From NCBI GenBank assembly GCA_028877045.1, contig JAGWPQ010000652.1:1-8226 (forward strand): a stretch of DNA of 8,226 nucleotides, in the 5' to 3' direction. The DNA comes from Bacteroidota bacterium. Lineage in GTDB: Bacteria > Bacteroidota > Bacteroidia > Chitinophagales > Chitinophagaceae. A model generated the notes under the pieces. The model was not told where the DNA came from. It saw only the letters and a list, made by a program, of their open reading frames with translations, and made no database searches. Of the stretch, positions 1 to 6,960 are shown piece by piece (position 1 is the first letter of the stretch; each line of letters opens with the position of its first letter). A program made the position numbers and the translations under genes.

Positions 1-248
1 AATATACTGTCTGCTTTTATAAGTATTGCAGCATAATTATCCGTACTGTTAAGTCCTGTAGGCAATAACCAGTCATCAACAAAATTATCGCGTGGATCGG
101 CCCAGTTGAGTCCCTTAAAATTTTCTGTTGAAGAAGTAACAGTATCCAAAATCAGCGGTGTTTCAACAGGATATTTTATTTGTGCATCAACATTATTTTT
201 ACAAAATATAAAAAATATAAATGTAATTACTGAAATATATTTATTCAT
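1..248 (-). CDS. N-terminal fragment of an exported protein, possibly a glycoside hydrolase (cut by window edge)
   Basis: An ATG at 248-246 opens a frame that stays open for 82 codons to the left edge; the rest of the gene lies outside the window. The product begins MNKYISVITFIFFIFC, a short basic start followed by a hydrophobic stretch, and then NNVDAQ. This is a signal peptide of the kind common in Bacteroidota, with cleavage near residue 22, so the protein is probably periplasmic or surface exposed. After a short linker comes GLNWADPRDNF (about residues 47-57) and then a DDWLLPTGL segment. I associate this style of N-terminus with secreted cellulase-like (GH5-type) TIM-barrel glycosidases, but no catalytic residues are in view, so the family call is a weak inference. 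The gene follows the beta-galactosidase stop codon by 47 bp on the same strand, which suggests the same operon and a role in the same glycan pathway. Export is well supported; the enzymatic function is not. Confidence 0.7.
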   Translation of the reverse strand, partial: MNKYISVITFIFFIFCKNNVDAQIKYPVETPLILDTVTSSTENFKGLNWADPRDNFVDDWLLPTGLNSTDNYAAILIKADSI

Positions 249-295
249 CTCAGACAGGTTGTATTTTCTGAATAGCCGGTTGAAACCATCAATCA

Positions 296-3200
296 TTAAA
301 ACCTGTTTACAATGGGTTCCATTACAAACGAAAATTCATAATTGCCGTAATGCATTCGATATTTATCGATGGGCAATGCGCCCCAACTATTGATACATCC
401 CAATCCCATCTGCACTTTATCGATACAAATATTTGTGTAAGGCACTTTTGGTACTAACTCCGAGTGAGCCTGATGTTTTTCGCTGCCATCGTCTAATGAT
501 TGAATAGAATAATGCAAGGCCGACATTGACAAAGGATCATTGCTGTAAAACTTAATGCCACAACCGCTTTTATTGGTTTGCTGCCACCATCTCACATCCG
601 TTTTGTTGCCTGTTTCCTGCGGACGGATATATGGATAAAATTGTTCATCAACCGTTTGCCTGTATAAGCCAATGAACGATGAATTATTTCTATCGATATA
701 ATTTTCATACGGTCCGCGGCCATAATACTTGATCCGGTCATCAGCTTCGGGCATTTGTAATTGCATACCAAACCTGAACATATCGGCAATTTTTGCTGTT
801 TCGCTTGCCTGCAATTTTTGGGTTACTTTAATTTTTCCGTCATTACTTATTTCGTACGTTAAAAATAATTGGGCAGATACTGCTGCAACATTATAAACTG
901 CATTTATTTTTACTATACCATCTTCTGCAGTTTGTTTCAATGAGACAAATGCTAATCCCGGATTTTTCCAAACAGCATTAATGTTTTGCAAATTGGCCCC
1001 AAAATCATTATCGGTAGGTGCCCTCCAGAAGTTTGGGGTAAGTTCCGAATTTTCATTCATCAATTCTTTGCCCCCAACATTATAGCGGCAAAGAAACCCG
1101 TTTGTTTTATTGAACTCGATTTGCAAATCATCATTTTTAATTATTAATTTTTTCTCATCATTATCAATTACCGAAACCGGTGAAGGCCCGGCATTCATTG
1201 CCTGTATATTTTTCAACTCCTGTTGCTGAAACCGAAAAGGCGAAATAATGAATTGTTGCCGCGAAACCACAAAACCAGCATCCAGCAAGGGTTCTACATC
1301 TTTTAATTTAAAACTGATATTAAGTAAAACTTCTTTTTCTTTATCAACTTTATTCAAATCATAATTCAACCTGAAAGTTTTTGTTTGTTGCGGCTCAACA
1401 TTCAAATCGGTTAAAGTGCCGGTTTGCACAGCAATGCCATTGCATAAGAGCTGCCACTCGGCATAACAGTTATTTAAATTTTTGAAGAAATTTTCATTAT
1501 AAATTTTTATTTCCCCATTGTCTAAATCCAAAGGGCTTGCCCAAACAGATTGATAAAAATAACCCACTTCGTGCATGTGCGGATTCAGTATCCGGTCGGG
1601 GCCAATTAATCCATTATCCAAAAAGTTTTTATCTGAAACATCATGTGTATTATAATCGCCGCCATAGCCATAATAAACTATTCCGTTACTATCTTTTTTA
1701 TGCAATGACTGGTCAACAAAATCCCAAATAAAACCGCCCTGATATTTTGGATACTTACGAACCAAGTCCCAATACTCTTTAAATCCGCCTTCCGAATTTC
1801 CCATGGCATGTGCATATTCGCATTGTATTAAAGGTTTGGGCGGATTATTTGTAACATATTTTTCGCATTCGCCGTAAGGCAAATACATGGGGCAATAAAT
1901 ATCAGTAAACTCATTTAAACCTGCGCGTTCGTATTGTACAGGACGTGTACTGTCTTCATTTTTTATCCACCGGTAACAGGCTTCAAAATTAGGACCAAAA
2001 CCTGCTTCGTTACCCATCGACCAAATTATAATGGAAGGATGATTATAGTTGCGTTGAACATTTCTTTGATTACGTTCAAGATGCGCTTTGGAAAATAAGG
2101 GGTTTTTGGCAAGTGTTTTATCCCCATAGCCCATACCATGCGATTCGAGATTAGCTTCCGCAACCATATAAATACCGTATTTATCGCAGAGGTCGTACCA
2201 CAAATTGTTGTCAGGATAATGACAGGTGCGTACCGCATTAATATTATTTTCTTTCATTATTTTAATATCCTGCAACATACGTTCGGGCGAAAGATAATAA
2301 CCATTGTCGGGATCCATTTCGTGACGGTTAACACCTTTAATTAAAACAGGTTTGCCATTCACCAACAACTGCGAATTTTTTATTTCAACTTTCCTGAAAC
2401 CAATATTTTGAGGAACAACTTCAAGTATTTTTTCTTTATCGGATAAAATAGTTAAAAGTGAATACAGGTTAGGCGTTTCGGCTGTCCACTTAGCAGGATT
2501 TTTTATATCCATTGAAACAATATGTTTTCCTTTACCTGCTGTTTGCGCTGTGCTTACAATGTTTCCGCCTGCATCCAACAATTTTAAATTGGAGATTCCT
2601 CCACCCTTAATATCAAGAGCTACATTTAGTTTAGCATTGGTAAAATTTTCATCCAGATCGGTTGACACACGGATTTCATTGATGTGATTTTTATTTTTTG
2701 CAAACAAAAAACAATCACGGCCAACGCCTGATAACCGCCAAAAATCCTGATCTTCCAGGTAACTTCCATCGCACCAGCGAAATACCTGAAAGGCAAATAA
2801 ATTTTTACTGCCGGGTTTTATCAATTTAGTAATATCAAATTCTGCCTCCAGCTTGCTGTCTTCGCTGTAGCCTGCAAATTGTCCATTGATCCATAAATAA
2901 ATGTTTGAAGTTACCGAACCGAAATGAGCTATAATTTCTTTGCCCGACCAATTCTCGGGAATGAATATTTCTTTACGGTACGAGCCAACATGGTTTTTTT
3001 CTGTGGGAACAAAAGGTGGATTATTTGCAAAATAATTGCTCCAGGGATAAGCAATATTGGTGTAAAGCGGGTCGCCATAGCCATTTACTTCCCAAATGCC
3101 CGGTACAGGTATTTCATTCCAGTTCTTATCACTAAAATTCGGGGTGTAAAAATCCAACGGACGACTATCGGCATCTTTCACCCAATTAAATTTCCACTTT

Positions 3201-3412
3201 CCATTAAGCGATAAAAAATTGCAAGAATTTTCCTTTATGCCTTTCAAAGCAAGTTCTTCATTTTCGTAAGCGAAGAAATTGGTATGCAAAGGCAGCCTGT
3301 TTATTTCGTTTATGTTAGGGTCCTGCCATTCGTTGTGATTAAGTGTTTGAGAAAAACTATGTTGAGAAAATAACAGCACGACGAACATTATTGCGGAAGA
3401 TATTTTTTTCAT
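296..3412 (-). CDS. Secreted GH2 beta-galactosidase, LacZ-type
   Basis: This is a complete 1038-residue glycoside hydrolase family 2 enzyme that should release terminal beta-D-galactose by the retaining mechanism. A signal peptide (residues 1-22, ending SFSQ) sends it to the periplasm or surface. Domain order matches E. coli LacZ: sugar-binding jelly roll (about 45-235), Ig-like (about 240-340), TIM barrel (about 343-630), linker beta domain (about 640-735) and C-terminal beta-sandwich (about 750-1030). Acid/base E469 lies in SMGNEAGFG and nucleophile E532 in IQCEYAHAMGNS. E423 and H425 in EANLESHGM match the LacZ magnesium ligands. GVNRHE, GGFIWDFVDQSL, the DNGL loop (F597, N600), PTDND and the W1010 loop near the C-terminus are also present, so it looks active. 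I start at ATG 3412; the frame also has an in-frame TTG at 3418, but ATG gives the usual MKK start. It follows the fucosidase by 91 bp. GH2 also includes other activities, but the LacZ residues favour beta-galactosidase. Confidence 0.95.
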   Translation of the reverse strand: MKKISSAIMFVVLLFSQHSFSQTLNHNEWQDPNINEINRLPLHTNFFAYENEELALKGIKENSCNFLSLNGKWKFNWVKDADSRPLDFYTPNFSDKNWNEIPVPGIWEVNGYGDPLYTNIAYPWSNYFANNPPFVPTEKNHVGSYRKEIFIPENWSGKEIIAHFGSVTSNIYLWINGQFAGYSEDSKLEAEFDITKLIKPGSKNLFAFQVFRWCDGSYLEDQDFWRLSGVGRDCFLFAKNKNHINEIRVSTDLDENFTNAKLNVALDIKGGGISNLKLLDAGGNIVSTAQTAGKGKHIVSMDIKNPAKWTAETPNLYSLLTILSDKEKILEVVPQNIGFRKVEIKNSQLLVNGKPVLIKGVNRHEMDPDNGYYLSPERMLQDIKIMKENNINAVRTCHYPDNNLWYDLCDKYGIYMVAEANLESHGMGYGDKTLAKNPLFSKAHLERNQRNVQRNYNHPSIIIWSMGNEAGFGPNFEACYRWIKNEDSTRPVQYERAGLNEFTDIYCPMYLPYGECEKYVTNNPPKPLIQCEYAHAMGNSEGGFKEYWDLVRKYPKYQGGFIWDFVDQSLHKKDSNGIVYYGYGGDYNTHDVSDKNFLDNGLIGPDRILNPHMHEVGYFYQSVWASPLDLDNGEIKIYNENFFKNLNNCYAEWQLLCNGIAVQTGTLTDLNVEPQQTKTFRLNYDLNKVDKEKEVLLNISFKLKDVEPLLDAGFVVSRQQFIISPFRFQQQELKNIQAMNAGPSPVSVIDNDEKKLIIKNDDLQIEFNKTNGFLCRYNVGGKELMNENSELTPNFWRAPTDNDFGANLQNINAVWKNPGLAFVSLKQTAEDGIVKINAVYNVAAVSAQLFLTYEISNDGKIKVTQKLQASETAKIADMFRFGMQLQMPEADDRIKYYGRGPYENYIDRNNSSFIGLYRQTVDEQFYPYIRPQETGNKTDVRWWQQTNKSGCGIKFYSNDPLSMSALHYSIQSLDDGSEKHQAHSELVPKVPYTNICIDKVQMGLGCINSWGALPIDKYRMHYGNYEFSFVMEPIVNRF

Positions 3413-3503
3413 TGACAAAAATATTGATGATTATTATTTATCATTAGCTATTGCGAAAATAAGATAGATGTATATTTTACACTTAATATTTTTTCGGCCA
3501 AAA

Positions 3504-4841
3504 TTATTTTGTTTCCAGTACCAGCGTACTCACATTTTTATCCGGTTTAATGCCATTTAACAAAATGGTGATACCTTTTTTATTTTGAGCGAACTTTAAT
3601 GAACTGCCCGACATTTGTTTACACGAAACAATCTTTTTATCAAGTGGCGGAAGTTGCAAAGTATCTTTTATGCTCAGCAAGTGAATAAATATTTTGTTTC
3701 TCTTTTGCACTGATCCATAATAATTATCTACCGGTTCAAAAGGTCCCGGGCGTGTTCCGTAAATACTGTTTCCATAATTACGAAGCCATTGCCCTACTTC
3801 GTTTAAACGGGCAATATGTGTTTCGGGGATTACACCTTGGGCATCGGGGCCAACATTTAATAACATGTTTCCGCCTCTGTCAACTGTATTTACCAACATT
3901 GTAATTATTTCTTTCAAGGTCATTAAATTTTGAACCGGGTTGTAGCCCCAACTGGTTTGATTAAGATTTAAGCATTTTTCCCAGGGCGTATTAATGATGG
4001 GGCCTTGTATGATTCCTCCGCCTTCATTACATTGAAAATCGCCTTCCCACCCCGAACGCGGATTAATTACTACGTCGGGCTGGTACCTTCGAACCATTTC
4101 ATTTAATTTTACCGGATCCCAAAACCATGCTGCATCTGCATCACTGCCTTTATGTGCAAGCCATCCGCCATCATACCAGAGTATATCAATCTTGCCGTAA
4201 TTTTTCATTAATTCTTCCACCTGACCGTATCCCTGTTTTTTCATCAATGCTGCATTCTCACTCAACTCTTTTGGTTTGAAATAACCGGGAAATCGCCAGT
4301 CCATTGGTGAGTAATAAATACCAACTGCAAGCCCTGCTTTACGGCAGGCATCGGTATATTGTTTTATAAAATCGCGATGGGCGGCTGTTTCATAACTGTT
4401 GAAATGTAAATAACTTGATGGGCTGTTCCACAAAGCAAATCCATCGTGGTGGCGTGCAGTAAGAACCATGTATTTCATTCCTGCATTTTTTGCTACGGAG
4501 GCCCAAATATTTGCATCAAAATGTTGCGGGTTAAATTGATGGGCAAGTTTTGCATATTCCTCAGCCGGTATTTTATCGTTAAACATGTGCCACTCGCCTT
4601 TTCCTTCTATGGCATATAAACCCCAATGTATAAACATGCCGAACTTTGCATCCTGCCACCACTTCATTTGCTGTTGCGATAGTTTTAATTCGGGTGCAAT
4701 AATTCCATTGGCTCCTTTAACGCCACCATATTTCTCCATTGACTTTAATTCGTCGCCTTTTAGATCCTGGGCATACACACTATTTAAAGAAACGAGCATT
4801 ATCATGCTCAAGAAGACTAAGAACACGCTGGTTTTTGCCAT
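3504..4841 (-). CDS. Secreted alpha-L-fucosidase, GH29
   Basis: This is a complete 445-residue glycoside hydrolase family 29 enzyme, the usual length for the catalytic barrel plus C-terminal beta-sandwich. It should remove alpha-linked L-fucose from glycan termini with retention of configuration. Residues 1-25 form a signal peptide ending VYAQ, so it acts in the periplasm or at the surface. The barrel spans about 55-360. It carries FGMFIHWGLYA (H72), EWHMF (W84), TARHHDGFALW (H131, H132), and the nucleophile motif IDILWYDGGW with D224 as the predicted nucleophile. Later come TPWEKC (E288, my best acid/base candidate, with E273 as alternative), SWGY and GGNMLLNVGPDAQG, all typical of the family. 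Residues about 365-445 are the small beta-sandwich. The start ATG directly precedes the signal peptide. The gene lies 168 bp after susD and 91 bp before the beta-galactosidase, on the same strand. Subfamily (broad GH29-A versus alpha-1,3/4-specific GH29-B) cannot be fixed here; the motifs look more like GH29-A. Confidence 0.95.
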   Translation of the reverse strand: MAKTSVFLVFLSMIMLVSLNSVYAQDLKGDELKSMEKYGGVKGANGIIAPELKLSQQQMKWWQDAKFGMFIHWGLYAIEGKGEWHMFNDKIPAEEYAKLAHQFNPQHFDANIWASVAKNAGMKYMVLTARHHDGFALWNSPSSYLHFNSYETAAHRDFIKQYTDACRKAGLAVGIYYSPMDWRFPGYFKPKELSENAALMKKQGYGQVEELMKNYGKIDILWYDGGWLAHKGSDADAAWFWDPVKLNEMVRRYQPDVVINPRSGWEGDFQCNEGGGIIQGPIINTPWEKCLNLNQTSWGYNPVQNLMTLKEIITMLVNTVDRGGNMLLNVGPDAQGVIPETHIARLNEVGQWLRNYGNSIYGTRPGPFEPVDNYYGSVQKRNKIFIHLLSIKDTLQLPPLDKKIVSCKQMSGSSLKFAQNKKGITILLNGIKPDKNVSTLVLETK

Positions 4842-4863
4842 ACTGAATGAAAATAATTTTTAT

Positions 4864-4935
4864 TTAAATATGAGTCCACTTCTGCAAACTTATTTCGTCC
4901 AATGTATATTTAATATGGCAGTGGATGAGTTTCAT
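4864..4935 (-). CDS. Possible 23-codon leader ORF after the intergenic hairpin (speculative)
   Basis: Within the susD-fucosidase spacer an ATG at 4935-4933 opens 23 codons ending in TAA. The peptide starts MKLIHCHIKYT and ends KWTHI, with no signal peptide or recognisable domain. It is preceded by AGGAGGGGG ending seven bases before the ATG, an unusually good Shine-Dalgarno-like stretch for Bacteroidota, but that stretch is the 3' arm of a stable hairpin and would be hidden in the folded RNA. The frame ends 22 bases before the fucosidase ATG, as an upstream leader ORF might. A chance ORF of this size is quite likely, and the purine run can be explained by the palindrome alone. The promoter-like element at 4885-4892 lies inside this frame, so both readings may not hold together. 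Confidence 0.15.
   Translation of the reverse strand: MKLIHCHIKYTLDEISLQKWTHI
4885..4892 (-). promoter_or_regulatory. Candidate Bacteroidota -7 promoter element upstream of the fucosidase gene
   Basis: Reading on the minus strand the bases are TAAGTTTG, an exact match to the TAnnTTTG -7 consensus described for Bacteroides. It ends 43 bases before the fucosidase ATG, a sensible distance for a start site with a short leader. I do not see a convincing TTTG -33 element at the expected spacing upstream, so support rests on one half-site in AT-rich DNA. If real, it would let the glycosidase genes be transcribed separately from susCD. Confidence 0.25.
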
Positions 4936-4939
4936 ACCT

Positions 4940-4967
4940 AATCCCCCTCCTTTTCAGGAGGGGGATT
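4940..4967 (-). repeat. Perfect 12-bp palindromic hairpin between susD and the fucosidase gene
   Basis: Two arms, AATCCCCCTCC at 4940-4950 and GGAGGGGGATT at 4957-4967, are exact inverted complements. The inner bases 4951 and 4956 also pair, making a 12-bp stem with a 4-base loop. On the transcribed (minus) strand the loop is GAAA, a stabilising GNRA tetraloop. It starts 42 bases after the susD stop codon. No T-run follows the stem on the minus strand, so a classical intrinsic terminator is unlikely. Plausible roles are protecting the 3' end of a susCD transcript, partial attenuation or RNA processing, or being one copy of a C/G-rich palindromic repeat family of the sort scattered between genes in Bacteroidota genomes. 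The structure itself is certain; the role is inferred. Confidence 0.8.
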
Positions 4968-5009
4968 GAAGATATTTTTAATTGTTTATAAAAAACTACC
5001 TCTAAAATT

Positions 5010-6926
5010 TTAATATCCCGGATTTTGAATAAGTTTTGGATTCTTATTCATTTCATCCAATGTAATAGGTACAAAATAGCTCTTTTTGTCCCAATTGCGT
5101 GTTGAAAGTTGAGTTACAGAATAGGTAGGCGTACCTGTTCCATAGGTTGTACCCAAAACATAGGTTGTACCCGAAACATAAGGATAAATAATATTAATTG
5201 CTTTTACATTACTATATCCTGCTTTATCTCCATATACTGCGGGGTCGCAAATCATCCAACGGCGTATATCAAAATAACGCAATTCCTCAAAAGCCAATTC
5301 TATTTTTCTTTCGTGTTGCAGACTTGCCATTAAAGTAGCACCACTTGTTGAAATCGCAGGCATGGCAGCTCTTGCTCTCACCTGATTAATATAACTTCTT
5401 GCCTGGGCATCGGCATTGGCGCCGCCTGCTAAACCAAGACCAATACAAGCTTCAGCATAGTTTAATAAAACTTCGGTATAACGCATATATCTCCATGGTG
5501 CTGATTGCATGGTCTTTACAGGATCAACTGTTGGATCAAGCAATTTTCTTTGATAATATCCTGTTTTTCCAGCATTCCATGTATTCACTTTTGTGTAATT
5601 ATCTTTAGTATCCCATCCACCAACAGTTGTTCCTGAGCCATCCACGGTTTGGTATCCTGTTTGAATTTTACCTGTAGGCTCAAAAGGGGCTATATCTGTT
5701 GATCTTGCACGCCAATAAGAACCATCATATAAAACGGTAGCATAAAAGCGGGGATCGCGGTTGGCATAAGGTGCCGCCGCTTCGGTTGCATTACCCCAGT
5801 TAAAAGTGCTGCCATCATTCATTTCATATTCATCAACAAATTGTTGCGTTGGTGTATTTACCCCCCATCCCCAAAAGCCATTTGGGCTATTGAAAAGTGT
5901 TGGACTATAATTGGCATCCGTTTTCCCATAAGAATTCCAATTTGCTTTAAACGAAGAAGCAAAATATTTTATAAAAATATCTTCGGAGGTTGATGATTGT
6001 AAAAATAAGTTACCATAATTGGTAGCAGCTTCATCTCCACTTGCCGGATTGGGTTTATATAACGAATACATTCCCAAATTAATCACTGCGTTGGCAGCAT
6101 CTTTGGCTTTTTGCCAACGCGCTTGCCTGTCACTTGCCGAGAAGCTGGTGTAACGAACCAATTCGGGGTGAGCATAACTTGCAAATGGGTCACTAACATT
6201 GCTGTTACCACCATTATATAAATCGCTGGCAGCATACAATAAAGCCCTTGATTTTAATGTCAAAGCTGCGCCTTTTGTTGCCCTGCCCACTTGACCTTGT
6301 ACCAACGGAAGGTATTTTGCAGCACTATCGCAATTATCAGAAATAAACTGTATACAATTGGCATAAGTATCTCTCGCTACGCTAAAGCTATCGGTTAAAG
6401 TATAGGCTTTGGTAATAAGAGGTACACCGCCATAAAAACATACCAAATTATGATACAAATAAGCCCTTAAGAAAAACACTTCACCTTTTAATTCATTCTT
6501 CGTAGCTGTATCAACAGGCGATGTGTTTATTTTAGAAAAGAAAAGGTTGGTTGCTCTGATGAACGCATATTCGTTTTGCCAGTCAAAATGCCAATATTCC
6601 GGCATATTTGAATTATATGAAAACCCTCCTAAATTACTGTTGGTTAACTGGCTTTGTACAATAGGTCCGGTACCACTCCAACCTTCGTTTATATCATGTG
6701 CTTCATCGGTCGAAAGTGCTAAAGTACTCCAGTCACAACCATGAGGTAATCCACCGTATATATCATTCACATATGCTGTTAGTAAGCCGGGGTCAGTTGA
6801 ATTAAAAACGGCATCATCCGAAACCGAACTCACTGGCGATAGGTTTAGAGTATTTTTGTTACACGATATACCTACCCCTACTAAAACAGCCAATAAAGAA
6901 AGCAGGTAAACAATATTTTTTTTCAT
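5010..6926 (-). CDS. SusD/RagB-type surface glycan-binding lipoprotein
   Basis: This is a complete 638-residue SusD-family lipoprotein that should cap its SusC partner on the cell surface and help capture oligosaccharides. The signal peptide ends GVGISC, a lipobox with C22 as the lipidated cysteine. The N-terminal helical (TPR-type, SusD-like) region runs from about 25 to 235 and includes FFLRAYLYHNLVCFYGGVPL (151-170), the typical RaYhY..L...yGgVPL motif. The C-terminal RagB/SusD region (about 330-638) has RYMRYTEVLLNYAEA, INQVRARAAMP, ERKIELAFE..RYFDIRRW, and the family-typical tail ending NPKLIQNPGY. The start codon sits directly at the signal peptide. It follows the susC stop by 34 bp, so the two are surely cotranscribed and form one SusCD complex. 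An oddity is a Gly/Thr/Tyr-rich insertion with hexapeptide periodicity near residues 583-602, encoded by an 18-bp tandem duplication. The bound glycan cannot be read from the sequence; the neighbouring enzymes point to a fucosylated galactoside. Confidence 0.96.
   Translation of the reverse strand: MKKNIVYLLSLLAVLVGVGISCNKNTLNLSPVSSVSDDAVFNSTDPGLLTAYVNDIYGGLPHGCDWSTLALSTDEAHDINEGWSGTGPIVQSQLTNSNLGGFSYNSNMPEYWHFDWQNEYAFIRATNLFFSKINTSPVDTATKNELKGEVFFLRAYLYHNLVCFYGGVPLITKAYTLTDSFSVARDTYANCIQFISDNCDSAAKYLPLVQGQVGRATKGAALTLKSRALLYAASDLYNGGNSNVSDPFASYAHPELVRYTSFSASDRQARWQKAKDAANAVINLGMYSLYKPNPASGDEAATNYGNLFLQSSTSEDIFIKYFASSFKANWNSYGKTDANYSPTLFNSPNGFWGWGVNTPTQQFVDEYEMNDGSTFNWGNATEAAAPYANRDPRFYATVLYDGSYWRARSTDIAPFEPTGKIQTGYQTVDGSGTTVGGWDTKDNYTKVNTWNAGKTGYYQRKLLDPTVDPVKTMQSAPWRYMRYTEVLLNYAEACIGLGLAGGANADAQARSYINQVRARAAMPAISTSGATLMASLQHERKIELAFEELRYFDIRRWMICDPAVYGDKAGYSNVKAINIIYPYVSGTTYVLGTTYGTGTPTYSVTQLSTRNWDKKSYFVPITLDEMNKNPKLIQNPGY
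5141..5176. repeat. 18-bp tandem duplication inside the susD gene
   Basis: Two adjacent 18-base units, CATAGGTTGTACCCAAAA (5141-5158) and CATAGGTTGTACCCGAAA (5159-5176), differ at one base, and a further CATA follows at 5177. Because the unit is a multiple of three it keeps the susD frame. On the coding strand it encodes two hexapeptides, VSGTTY and VLGTTY (residues 584-595), followed by a looser copy, GTGTPTY. The near identity at DNA level points to a recent slippage or duplication event, probably tolerated in a surface loop. Confidence 0.85.
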
Positions 6927-6960
6927 ATTTAATTTTTTAAATAATTAATAAGTTGAGATA

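Noticed and set aside
106..393. Plus-strand 95-codon open frame overlapping the ends of the left-edge gene and the beta-galactosidase
   Set aside because: It lies antisense across the signal-peptide region of one well-supported gene and the C-terminus of another, and its product has no recognisable domain.
2924..3214. Plus-strand 96-codon open frame within the beta-galactosidase gene
   Set aside because: It is wholly antisense to the conserved sugar-binding domain of the GH2 enzyme and shows no features of its own.
3413..3503. Terminator or small gene in the fucosidase to beta-galactosidase spacer
   Set aside because: The stretch is AT-rich with no stable inverted repeat or credible reading frame; only a weak promoter-like octamer and the shared 10-bp motif are visible.
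4585..4941. Plus-strand 118-codon open frame over the fucosidase N-terminus and the spacer
   Set aside because: Most of it is the antisense of the conserved GH29 barrel start; the Cys/Phe/Ile-rich translation shows no domain. It is a shadow of the real gene.
4940..4967. Rho-independent terminator after susD
   Set aside because: The stem is strong, but no T-run follows on the minus strand; the bases after it are AGGTATGAAAC. I kept it as a palindromic hairpin instead.
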